Shown piece after piece: positions 11,463 through 21,734 of a stretch of 32,494 nucleotides of DNA; position 1 is the stretch's first letter, and the number at the start of each line of letters is the position of its first letter. The notes below the pieces were generated by a model. The model worked only from the letters and a program-made list of their open reading frames with translations. It was not told the DNA's origin and ran no database searches. The stretch is from Chara braunii (taxonomy: Eukaryota; Streptophyta; Charophyceae; Charales; Characeae), in assembly GCA_003427395.1 (NCBI GenBank), contig BFEA01000391.1, forward strand, positions 366,597 through 399,090, read 5' to 3'. The position numbers were made by a program, and so were the translations under genes.

Positions 11463-11966
11463 GTGGGGCAGTTAGCTCCCAACCTCGGTTATGGCTGCTG
11501 CCTGTTACCTCCAACACTTCGTCAACACTCCCTAACTACACCAGCAGCCAGCCAACCGGCATCTACTAAAGTAGAATGCCCCAACAACATTGCCACAAGT
11601 GTGAGGCTGTTGGGTGGGGAGCTGGCTTTTATAGCCAGCCAAAGGCATATGGGCAGTTGCTTTGCCAACAACCAGACAAAATTCGTCGGTGCTCCTGGCC
11701 CTCAATCTAAATCAACGGGCAATAGCAAGATGCCTTGGTTTTCCCTAGGGGAACCAAGGTCATCCATTCCCGAAAGCATTTGGCCTTCCCAGCAGGCCAC
11801 ATGCTCAAGGAAATGGTTGTACCCAGCCACATTGCAGCATGTTCAAAAAAACGAACAAATGCAGTCTCATCACCCCCTAAGACCTTCTTTCCCCTGCATC
11901 TATCCCACGTCCGCGGCCACGTACGTGGCCTTTACTTTTTTTTTTTCCTGGCCCTCGTTTCACTGA
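11463..11966 (+). other. Open frame of 167 codons, doubtful gene
   Basis: This is the longest plus-strand frame in the first 18 kb. The predicted protein is rich in Ser, Pro, Gln and Cys, lacks any domain I recognise, and ends in aromatic residues encoded by a poly-T run. It overlaps a 154-codon frame in another phase and contains the palindrome at 11,915. It adjoins tandem-repeat DNA, so chance openness is the simplest explanation. A small lineage-specific protein cannot be excluded. Confidence 0.12.
11915..11930. repeat. Perfect 16-bp palindrome
   Basis: GGCCACGTACGTGGCC is fully self-complementary with no spacer. It lies just upstream of a CTCGTTTCA/TGAAACGAG inverted pair near 11,957-11,999 that brackets poly-T runs. 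Confidence 0.85.
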
Positions 11967-13095
11967 AAGGGGCAACTCTTTTTTTTTTTTTGAAACGAGC
12001 AGCCTCCCTTAAGTCATTTCCCAAAGTCGAACTAGAGTCAAGCTCAACAGGGGCTTCTCCTTCCTGCTCCAGCATGTGTTCACACCCGACCGTGCAAAGT
12101 GTCAGGTTCGAGCGCCCATCTGCAGCCCGTTCAGCAAAAAGAACGGGCGCAGGTGAGCTACCAACAATGAAAGGGGGGGGAACCAAAAACATGTGGTAAA
12201 GTATATTTCCATGTTCTAGCAGTGGATTCATTCGATTTTGTTCATCCTTTGGATGGAAGTACCAGCAGGTCAGTTGGAGGGTTGAAGACTTGCATGTTTG
12301 GCTGCTACTGTCGTGAATCCAACGGGCTGCCAAGTAAGGTCCCCCTCCCTCCCTCTCTATCTCTCTCTCTCATCCCCTTTCCTAGTGCGCCCGCATCTAG
12401 TACAATAAGAGTGCCAGATTCAGGCGCTCTTTTTGAAGAATGCGACCCGTTTCCCTATAACGAATGGGCGCAGTCTTCTGAAAAACGGGGAGTCGTAAAG
12501 AAGAGAAAAAAAAAAAAAGGAAAAAGAAAAATCTAAGATAAAATCTAAAAGAGAATCTATGAAAAATAAACAGAAAAAAAATAAAAATAAAGAAAAACAA
12601 ACTTACCTTAGAAACGTCATAAAACTGCTCGTCAAAACGGACGCCTGTTACACTCCTTGGGGACACTAAGTCCCCTCACTTTTCGACGCGCCACATGACA
12701 CTTTTGTTTTAGTTAGATTCTTTGTTCTTTTTTTATTTTTTTTTCTCTTTACCCCGTTGGCCTTGACCAACGGTCACTTCGTGGGACATCCCCACGAACT
12801 GTTGAAATACAGACCCGAGTTCGATCTAGACTGGGGTAGAAAAAAAAATTGGACCATTTCTTGATTTATGCGTGTCATCCTTGCGCAGGGGCAAGGTTAA
12901 TCTGTACGCGGCTTATCTTAGCCGCGTGATCTCCTGATCGCACGACCGAGATCGACCGTGCCCGAATGCTTTGGAAAGGCTCGTTCCAAAAGAGCTAGCC
13001 CAGTTGGGCACAGTTGGATTCGTTCCTTGCATAGGCAGTATGATGGTCTACTGTGTTTACCTACCGGGCTAGCTCCTATCACAAAAGCAGAAGCA

Positions 13096-13120
13096 GCAAC
13101 CCTTCTATTTGAAGGGTTGC
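13096..13120. repeat. Perfect 10-bp hairpin with 5-nt loop
   Basis: GCAACCCTTC and GAAGGGTTGC flank TATTT. The corresponding position of the right copy (near 17,638-17,653) still pairs, as CCTTC/GAAGG with a 5-nt TATAT loop on the matching strand. Confidence 0.85.
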
Positions 13121-13676
13121 GCCGAGTAGGCCACCAGTCCATGGTTTGGCAAGGCTTGACTGCCTTACCCCTCCTTCCTATGGCCCAGCAGGCCTCGCCT
13201 GCTTGAGGCCTAACAAACCCTACCTGTGGCCCCTGTCCCGTCGGCTGGCAACGTGACTACGGTTTGACTGGTCACCCAACCGGGTAGGCCTCGGCATTGG
13301 CCTGTCGGCCCCTTGGCTCGAGTCAAACCCTGCGGACCCAGGAAAAAAATCTTCCTATTCCTCCCGCATCACGGCCTCATACCCGACGCGACCACTCTTC
13401 TAAGCTTACTTAGGCCCTGAATCGCGCGCCTGCATTATTTTTGGTAAAATAGGTCTAACTTTAACATTTCCACATTCGCGCCTTTCTTTAGCTTGCTAGA
13501 AACTTTTGACTACGACGATTACTTTCGGATGAAGCAAGAGTCCGAACTAAAGTTTACAAAGTTTCAAATGTCTGGTCATAGGTTAGTCTGAATGAACTTT
13601 TGGTAAACGTCAGTCTCATTAAGTCTTCAATTCAACAAAAGAGTCGGACAACGTCCGACGTTTTAAAATCCCCAGC

Positions 13677-13716
13677 AAATACCCTTGTTAGGGTATTTAC
13701 CCTTGTTAGGGTATTT
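13677..13716. repeat. Tandem 18-bp repeat forming nested hairpins
   Basis: ACCCTTGTTAGGGTATTT occurs twice in a row (13,681-13,698 and 13,699-13,716). With the preceding AAAT this builds an AAATACCC/GGGTATTT stem with a TTGTTA loop. The right copy of repeat Y has a single unit here, whose stem keeps eight pairs, one of them G-T. Confidence 0.8.
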
Positions 13717-14461
13717 GCCCCGACAAAATTCCCGGACCCCATTGAACGACGTCCCCGTCGTTCACCATCTGAACTAAAACTCTCATAAAATGTCTCAGTG
13801 AAACAAAAATTTACAATACTTAACATGTCAAACATTTGTCTGGAATCAAACCAGAGCTTTCCATCAACGAAACAAAATTTATTCACATTACTACACCCTC
13901 ATAATTTAGACCCACGTCTAGCCCTTGGAAGATTTCAACTGAAGAGAACGTTTTCAGAATGATCCCAGCATCATCCCAGTAACCACTCAAAAATTTTGTC
14001 CCTCTGAATGGTACCGGAAACCCTTAGACTAGATCCAAAACGAAATTCATTCAGCCGATACCTGCGTTGCACCTGAGTAGAATTCAAGTGAGTCAGGAAT
14101 AACCCCTGAAAGGTCTTCTAAACGTATCAACTTCCTGGAGTTGTTAAGACGCTAAGACAGTCTGACTACCTTGTCGGCTACATTGAGGTTATTGTTGAAG
14201 GCAACTCCCCGTTGACGGTTCAATATAATTTGTATTTATCGAGTTCGACCCGAGGTGGTCGGATTTTATTTCGATATTATGTTATTAAATGTATCATATG
14301 ATGATTCAAATTCCTTCAATTGTTATTTCAGATTAGATATATTTTCTTATCGGTTATGGTCGATTCCTTTTGATATAATTATGAGTGGTTGTCATAACTT
14401 TCGTTTGACTACGTGTCTAAGGGACTAGGATGAATTGTGGTTTCACGCTTGGTTGAGACCG

Positions 14462-14750
14462 TCTTAGTTGACCGACGTACGATTCGTACTTAGGAGAGCG
14501 GTGCACTCAGGAATGGACGACGTTCGGGTCCGCTTGGCCTTAACCAAGCGTATCTATACTATAGCGAACGAGCAAACGCCCTCAGTTGATCTACCTCTAT
14601 GATTGCATTTAAAATTGTTCATACGATGCTCAGTAGCTCGATAGGGATACGCCTCTGAGGGTGGTGACAATCCCTTAGGGAAGCAAGTTGTGCCCTGCGG
14701 GAACCTATCATGTCGTATGGGACCACGAGAAGTACAGTTGGCGCACACGG
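14462..14750 (+). repeat. Dispersed repeat X, copy 2
   Basis: This is the partner of 8,801-9,105. It contains a GTACGA/TCGTAC hairpin near 14,478-14,490 and CGCTTGG/CCAAGCG with loop CCTTAA at 14,531-14,550. The latter resembles CCGTTGG/CCAACGG with loop CCTTGA at 12,754-12,773 in repeat Y, suggesting related repeat families. The 65-78 codon frames crossing it lack any recognisable domain. Confidence 0.6.
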
Positions 14751-14889
14751 CTAGAGCGGCGAAGGGACGATACGACCACACCCGTCTCGGCGGCTTACGG
14801 GATTATTTTGCGTCGTCCCCACGTTGTCTTTTCGAAGTACACATTCATAGCGTCTTCTACAACCTATGTCATTTCATCTTCTTGAATGT

Positions 14890-16690
14890 TAAATCCTCAA
14901 AAGTTTTCCAGAGAAGCAAAGCATAAAGTATTTTCTTTGACAATGTACTTATTGCATCAATGAGGAATACAATGAGAGAAGCATTACGAAAATCAATATT
15001 ATTTTTTATGTGTCTCGACTTTGGAAAATCACATATTTAATATGACATCAAGACAATCATTATTAGATCATTATAGCCATTAGGTAAGTTACAAAATGAA
15101 GAGTGTTGTAAAAAACTCATCACCTATTGCGGGTGTAAGGTGGTTTTCAAAATAAGGGACATAATGCTCTTATTTGCGCTTGTTGTGTTGATGAGTCATT
15201 TTATTTTTTGTAGGTTTAAAATAACTATATGAAATAGTTAATTATTTGAAATTCTTTTATTTTTGTTTATCTGTATTTATGAAAACTAGTTATACAAGTA
15301 TCTGTTAATATTTTCATGAACAGACTATGATAAACATAACTTTGTTTGGGTCATGATATATTTCTTGTAAGCAACTAAACGACATTGCCTTATAATTAAT
15401 ATATGATAGCCAATACAATACGCATATACGTTTCACACGATCAAATACATTCTTATAAGTGTTAGAGTGAGAAAACCCTGAAATAGAAGGGTCAGCAAAG
15501 AATAATTACCCCTCACCTCTCTTTCAGAGCAACCTGTAATAAAATCGAGTTTCTTCTTTTTATCTATTAAAAAGAAAAATGCATTAAACTCTAACTATAA
15601 TTGTCTTCATATTCTTTAAGGATTGTCATACCTATGGTGAGATACATTTTTGAATGTATGATGTGTGACGGCCCTAAATTGTCGAGCAGTGCAGCAAAGC
15701 AATACACACGCAAGAATAGGGAGACACAAACATACAAACAGATAGAAACAAAGAGAGACGAAGAGTTGCCTACAAAGTCGTGTGTGTTTGAGAGGGGGAG
15801 AGAGAAAACAAAATCGACATATTTGTGTGTGTGCCTGTTTCTGTGTATAAATTTGAGAATGAGATTATTGCACCTACGGGTGGAGGTATTTGCAAACTCG
15901 CCCGCCCAACAAGATAACAAACTAGGTAAATCAAGTACACACCGATGTGTCAATGATGAAGCGTCCTGGCCTAATAAGGTTAAACGAATGAGAATTCGGA
16001 TCAAAATAGCATTGTGGTCTATCCACATGTTTTAGGGTCATTTGCGCACATGCCTCAACTTTTGAGGATAAATCAATAATTTTCACTTCATAATAAGATT
16101 AGAAAAGAAAAAACACTAAACAAAAAAATGAAATGGAGACCGTTAATATTCCTTCTACCCGGGGGCTTTGTTCAATTACCAAAAAGGAATGGATTAATCT
16201 CCTAAAACTGCACATGTTTTACGCTGAGATGTGGAATGTCAGAGGAATTATGATTCTGTGCACGAACGCAAACATCTCATGATTACTATAGTACTTTGTA
16301 ACTTGCTATTCGAAATTATACCAAAAATCCCTCTTCCAAATGAACGTTCGAAAATAAATAATAAACATATGGTTTCCCTTTTCGATACGTAACAACAATC
16401 CCACTCGTGACAAAAACTTTGTTGTTGCTCTAGCAACTACTATCTATGAAACGTTTTTAAGATTGTCATGTTAACCAAACCTTAATTCTCATATAATGAG
16501 GAGGATGTGATAAGTGAGCTTTCTGTGACACATAAAATTTTGTATTATTTTAGTTAGTGTTACTGCATCGAATGTTCCGGAAGGGCCTCCAGCCTCCCCC
16601 TCTTTCACGTTCATGTGCTAGAGCATCCCAAAGTTCGGCCCTCATAAAAATTGATTTCAAGGCCTAAAAAAAATGGTTTTTATTTCACAT
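14890..16690. other. AT-rich spacer, no supported gene
   Basis: The only long frames are a 145-codon minus frame (15,591-16,028) and a 144-codon plus frame (15,601-16,035) on exactly opposite strands. At most one could be real, and neither shows a domain. A purine/GT-rich stretch near 15,780-15,850 helps keep both open. The rest is AT-rich with no features. Confidence 0.4.
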
Positions 16691-16854
16691 CAGTATCATG
16701 TGGTAGTGTGTTAGTATGTTTGTCTATCTATGTGGTAGTGTGTTAGTGTGTTTATGTGTTTGTGTATGCATATGTTTGTATTTGTGTGTGTATGTATACA
16801 TTTGTATTTGTGTGTATATGTGTATGCGTGTGTGTGTGTGTGTGTGTGTGTGTN

Positions 16855-16919
<65 letters not shown>
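16690..16919 (+). repeat. Compound GT/GA microsatellite with an ambiguous base
   Basis: Degenerate GTGTTAGTGTGTTTGTGTA-like sequence passes into a pure GT run (about 16,829-16,853), then a single N at 16,854, then a GA run to about 16,919. The N marks an uncertain base call or a join in the assembly, so the true length is unknown. All frames through it are artefacts. Confidence 0.95.
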
Positions 16920-16921
<2 letters not shown>

Positions 16922-17159
16922 TTGAACTACGTGCAACATGGAGAACACGACTTAGTACAAAAGAAAATGCGATAGTGTTCATCCGATTTCGTACATGAAT
17001 TTTGTTGGACATGTCGATGAACTCTCACTCAGAGCATTGATCCCATGTCGCATGCACACCTTTCCTAATCGGGAAAAGGCGTTGGAGAGCTCGTCAAAAT
17101 CATTGATACTTTTGAATGATTGAATGCTAGATGAATTTTATGATTTTCCATGTCGTTCA

Positions 17160-18365
17160 CAATCGGTGAATGAGTGTGTGTGAAAAGGTTCATTGTGACA
17201 TTGTATAGGTTCCCTGTAGGGGCAGACACCCTTACAAGGGTATCTACTCAGGTTTTTCAATATGGGACGTTGTCCGACTTTTTCGTTAAACTGAGGGACT
17301 TGATGAGATTAACGTGCGACAAAAGTTTATTCAGACCTAGGCTATGACCGATGGACTATAACTTTTCTGAACCTTAATCTGGACGCTTCTCACGTCTGAG
17401 AATAGCGGCAGTAATCGGGAGTGTGTCATACACGTTTTCTAGCAGGGCCCCGAAGGCACATGGTCGTGAGAATGCTAAGGCTAAGGATCTATCCTACCTA
17501 ACAGTCGTGCGATTCCAGGCTATTGATAAGTAGTTGGCCAAAGAAAAGACGGCGGGCAGGCAAAGCCTGCCTAGCCATAGGTGGGTGGGCAGGCCCAACT
17601 ATAGGTGGGAGGCCTACTAGGGAAAAAACCCTTCATATAGAAGGACAACTCTTACTATACTTGGAGCAGGAGCTAACCCAGTAGGATATTGTATAAGAAT
17701 GTCACCTAGTGATCTGGGGATCGAGACCAAGCTGCTACTGAGCTAGCTCCTTTTGACGAAGAAGTAGCCTAGGGCTCAATCGCGACGCGAGTGATATCAG
17801 CCACGTGATCGTTAAGATCACACGACCGAGATTAGGCATGCCGCGTTGAGATTAGAATGACCCCTGCACAAGGATGACACACATAAATCGAGAAATGGTC
17901 CCAAAATGATTCGGATCCGCTTTTCAATAAGACGTAGGGCATGCCAATGTGACCGTTGACCTCAAACCAACAAAAAAAAAAGAAGGAAAATCTAATCTAA
18001 GTTGTGGCGCTAGATGGCGCTCAGAGAAGAGGTTGGGGACTTACAGTCCCTAGAGATATCTTTAGGCACCCGTTGAAAACGGACAACCAATTTCTTTTCT
18101 GGTAAGTTGATTTTTTAAAGATTTTCTCTTGGATTCTTTAGTTCATATTTTTTTCCTTCCCCCCCCCCGCCTTTTTAAGATTCCCTCTTTTTCGTTCTTG
18201 TTTCCACGAGCCGCTGAAAACGCCGGCTCGTCAAAAACGAACGGGCAAAACTCCTACTTGGCGATGACCTTCCATCAATAGAATGAGAAAAGTCGATTAA
18301 ATCTACCCCTAGAATGTGGTGTCGAACGCATCAGCTCCCGCCTTTTTGCAAAGCACGGGAGCCCT
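17160..18365 (-). repeat. Hairpin-rich repeat Y, right copy (inverted)
   Basis: This is the reverse-orientation homologue of 12,120-13,770. It keeps the hairpin positions: GGCAGGC/GCCTGCC at 17,555-17,571, GGGAC/GTCCC at 18,036-18,050, ACGAGCCG/CGGCTCGT at 18,206-18,231 and GCTCCCG/CGGGAGC at 18,334-18,362. It also keeps the long GGAGCTA...TAGCTCC pair around 17,670-17,755. Paired bases often differ from the left copy while pairing is retained. No gene is seen within it. Confidence 0.7.
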
Positions 18366-18675
18366 CCCGGCCATGTTACGCAGGAGGTAAACCAAAACAA
18401 AACAAAGCCTGATTTCAACAACGCGTGCTCTGCTTACAGTGCTGAGACTTTTCCTTAGATAAATTTTATTTGTTCCCTGTGTTGAGTCTGGCCTCGAACA
18501 GATTGATTTTCGCTCACTGTGCCATTTCTGTTCTAAGTCAAGTTGTCACTCGCCGTATACAGCACGTGATAACGTACTGGCAAAGTCTCATTTATTCATT
18601 GTGCAAGACACAGCGGGAACTTGAGCGTTACAGAAATATCCAACAACATATCTATACAACTACCCCCTCCCTTTT

Positions 18676-18985
18676 CATTCGTATACTGCATAGGGGTGTA
18701 ACCGACATGCTCCCCTGCTTAAATACTACACATGAGTGTAACCAGTGTTGTCCCAACTCATATAGAATACAAGGACGCAGCCTGCACAAACCCTGTTCAA
18801 ATACTGCACAGGGGTGCAATCTGCGTCATCCTTGTTCAACTAGAATACGGAGTGCAGCCCTGCTTCCACCTGTTCGAATAGAACACGGGGTTGTAATGCT
18901 GCTCTGTCCCTGCTCAAATAGAACACAAAGTGCAGTTCCGCTTAACCTCTGTTCAAATACTGCACGGGACCTTTACTTATGGCAA
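18676..18985 (+). repeat. 39-bp minisatellite, about eight units
   Basis: Units of the form TGTTCAAATACTGCACAGGG begin at about 18,676, 18,716, 18,754, 18,794, 18,833, 18,871, 18,911 and 18,950, spaced 38-40 bp. Each has a TGTTCAAATA or TAGAATAC-like start and a GGGTGCAA-like middle. Because 39 is 13 codons, a 175-codon plus frame at 18,470-18,997 stays open. It would encode a 13-residue repeat with PCSNT or PCSTR-like starts. I favour repeat DNA over a gene, since no start context or domain supports translation. Confidence 0.8.
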
Positions 18986-19007
18986 GCATGTCGTTGATGA
19001 GTTGAGA

Positions 19008-20400
19008 AGTGATTAGTCAAACAATGGTTGATCACAGAGCCAAAATTAAATACATAAATAAATAAAAGAGTAAATAAGATTAATTTGATGTTCTATTTCG
19101 CATTAGGGCACCCTGATCATACATGGCCTTCACTTAGGGTCCGAGCATCACAGAGTGTGATCAGCCAATCAGAAGTTGATCACAAAATATAATAAAATAA
19201 ATAAAATATATCACTCTTTTCGAGTGTGGCAGAGGTGTACAGCATGTGGCCTTCACTCAGGGCCAAGGCACCATTGCCAGCAGCGTGTGTGTGATCAGCC
19301 AATCAGAAGCTGATCACCAAATATAATAAAATAAATTACATTGGAATGTCCTCTTTGAGCGTGGCAGCGATGTATAGCGCTTGGCCTTCACTTGGGTCCT
19401 AGGCACCGCTGCCCACAGCCAATCGGATATTGACCACTAAATATAATAAAATGATTAAAATCAAATAAAGAAAATTGTTAGGCATCGCTGCCCACAGCCC
19501 TAAGGAATCTCCGCTTTGAGCGTTGCAGCAGTATATAGCACTTGACATTCGCTTAGGACCTGGGCACCACTGCCCATAGCGTGTGTGTGATCAGCCAATC
19601 AGGAGATGATCACTATAGAGAAAAGGAAACACATAATTAACCAATTTATATTCAGGTAAGCGCGGGATACCAAAGACCTTCACTTAGGGCTGACGTGCCA
19701 CTAGCACGTGAATTAGTGATCAGCCAATTACAGGCTGGTCACTAAATTAATAATAATAATAATCAATAATTCAGAGTAATTAATATTCACAGCAGTAACA
19801 TAGTGCGGTCTTCACTTAGGAGTGGTGTGTCGCTTGACACATGAGCTGGTGATCAATCAATTAGAGACTGGTTCACCAAAAAAAAAAAAAACAATAAGTG
19901 ATTTAAAGATACTCAACATTCGCAGCTTCCACTTGAGGCATTCTCTCACATTGCCGCTAACATGTGATCAAGCGGTAGTCGCTTGATCACAACTTTTAGC
20001 AGCATGGTGGTGACTATCATAAGTATGGGCAAACACACACTCTCTGCAACCACGTGGCCAAGCAAGAACCTCCTTGATCATGCAACATCAAGGTCTCATG
20101 CACTGCAATAAAAATAAATAAATAAATGATCTTTTTTCTGAGAGGAGAAACAGTGCAGTCCTCTCAAAAGAGCACTTGTGGCTCCGATGATTGTCTGTGA
20201 TTGGGCTCCTGACAAGGGTATCTAATCACATGATCTCATATCTTGAAACAATTTGAAAATAAGTAACAAATTTTCTCGGTTAAAATGCCCCCTCTGTGTT
20301 CAAGGGCAACAACACACGTAACCAACCTTCGCTTAGGGCTACAAATGCCACTTACAACATCAGTGATCAAAATTAAATAAATTAAAATAATCAAATAGAA
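19008..20400 (+). repeat. Satellite-like array, about 130-bp units each with a GTGATCA hairpin
   Basis: Three elements recur in order: a CCTTCACTTAGGG motif (near 19,130, 19,250, 19,385, 19,545, 19,677, 19,811 and 20,325), a GTGATCA...TGATCAC inverted repeat, and an A-rich AAATATAATAAAATAAAT stretch. Hairpins lie at 19,008, 19,157, 19,291, 19,587, 19,716, 19,849 and 19,964, giving a period of about 115-150 bp with one degenerate unit near 19,430. Arm length and loop sequence vary between units but complementarity is kept. No coding potential is seen. Confidence 0.75.
19964..19990. repeat. Perfect 11-bp hairpin
   Basis: GTGATCAAGCG and CGCTTGATCAC are exactly complementary around a 5-nt GTAGT loop. 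This is the strongest member of the hairpin series in this array. Confidence 0.9.
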
Positions 20401-20954
20401 AGTATTCTTCGTGACTCACTGCGGAGGGATTTCAGGTTTGATCCCTCTCTTCCAGCCAAATCTCTCACTTGTGTCTCTGTTAAATCTTTTCACTTTGTCT
20501 CTCGACTTGTGTCTGATATGGTTCTCTTTTTTTCTCTCTTCCTCTCTCCTCGTGCTTCTCTGTGCACTAGAGGTCTCAACATCTCTCAAACATGCCCAGT
20601 TCCTCCGTTGGTATTTCCTTTTTTTTTTTTTTTTTTTTTTTTGCTCTCTTCCCATCCAACTTCTCACTTCACAGTCAAACGGGGAAAACCACTCGCGGGT
20701 CAGAAGACCGACTCTAATGATGTCATGGCGTTATCGGAACGAAGATTACAACGGTTAATCTCTGCGTCTTTCAGTGTCCTTGAAGCATGCGAAAACGGAT
20801 CTCGAAAACATGCGTCGAATCAAAAGTTACGATTATCAATGCACCATCGTGTCAGAATTTCGTGCGGAAACTCCAATCCAAGACTCTCTCAACTCTTTCC
20901 CCTGTTCTCAGTCAGACAGGTATCTCTTATTTCCCTCTCTCTTTATCTGTCTGC

Positions 20955-21007
<53 letters not shown>

Positions 21008-21010
21008 AAC
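20400..21010 (+). other. Pyrimidine-rich segment with poly-T and CT microsatellite
   Basis: A CT-rich stretch contains a poly-T run (about 20,619-20,642) and a CT dinucleotide run (about 20,956-21,004). The frames of 115-165 codons here consist largely of Phe, Leu and Ser encoded by these tracts, and are not genes. Confidence 0.7.
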
Positions 21011-21690
21011 AAGTAGGCTTAAGTTGACTACAGTGAATCTAGTCGATCTTCAGTACAAAAGTGGCATTTTTTCTCGTCCTACTAGTATCCAACTTGCAGG
21101 CCTCCCTTTCTTCCCCCCTCCGCCGGTGTGCTAGCACACAGACTGGGTGCATAACGGCTCCGCTGAATCAATCACCAAATGAGGAGCGTGAGAGCGAGCC
21201 TTTTGCGTGAACACTGAAAGATACATCGCCAAGTTGAGAGAATGAGAATGAATGTTCCGCAAAAATAGAGACAGGTGCATTCACTTAATTACTTACTCAC
21301 TTTCTCTCAATTGAAAAGGGACATCATCTTATGCGTTGACTGTAGTCCGCTTCCTCACGCTAACAGTCACGAACCAGCTCCAGTTCCCTGGGCTGTATAC
21401 ATTTGATGCACTTTCCGTGGGCTACCTGATTTACCCTTCACGAGTCCGCATCCCTCACCTCATGACTTGTCTCACATCTGTCCAGCGGCTACTTTACCCA
21501 ATCACAACGACATCAATATTGACACTCCCCAGCGTGTCTTACTTAATCGTGGACCACCATTTTGTCATTGTGGCAGCGTTCATACCCGCTATACCGGTCG
21601 TCACGTTGTCACTTTGAACCCTCATTGTTTTCACTATCCTTCTCTCCATCTCCCCTCCCTCACACTTTCGCCACTGTGTATACCTTGAAC
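21010..21690. other. Non-coding segment, nothing recognised
   Basis: The plus-strand frames of 73-118 codons overlap in several phases and lack motifs. I see no repeat structure here apart from a GGTGTGCTAGCACAC-like inverted repeat near 21,125-21,140. Confidence 0.35.
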
Positions 21691-21734
21691 ATGAGCGGGG
21701 TATATCTGGAACAATCCCCGTTGAAGAGGTCAAA

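Larger units (their letters stand above)
12120..13770 (+). repeat. Hairpin-rich repeat Y, left copy (inverted relative to 17,160-18,365)
   Basis: Reading the reverse complement of 17,160-18,365 beside this segment gives collinear matches. Clear anchors are GGACCATTTCTTGATTTATG with the following GTGTCATCCTTGCGCAGG, AGTCGGACAACGTCC, TACCCTTGTTAGGGT, and a GGGGAC/GTCCCC hairpin. The left copy is longer, with extra sequence around 13,120-13,500. Perfect stems of at least 7 bp occur at 12,125, 12,754, 12,778, 12,907, 12,970, 13,096, 13,187, 13,643, 13,677 and 13,743. The 133-codon and shorter frames inside are incidental. It could be a non-autonomous foldback element or simply a dispersed repeat inserted twice. 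Confidence 0.7.

Noticed and set aside
20411-21134. Frames of 115-165 codons
   Set aside because: They are largely produced by poly-T and CT runs and give Phe/Leu/Ser repeats in several phases.
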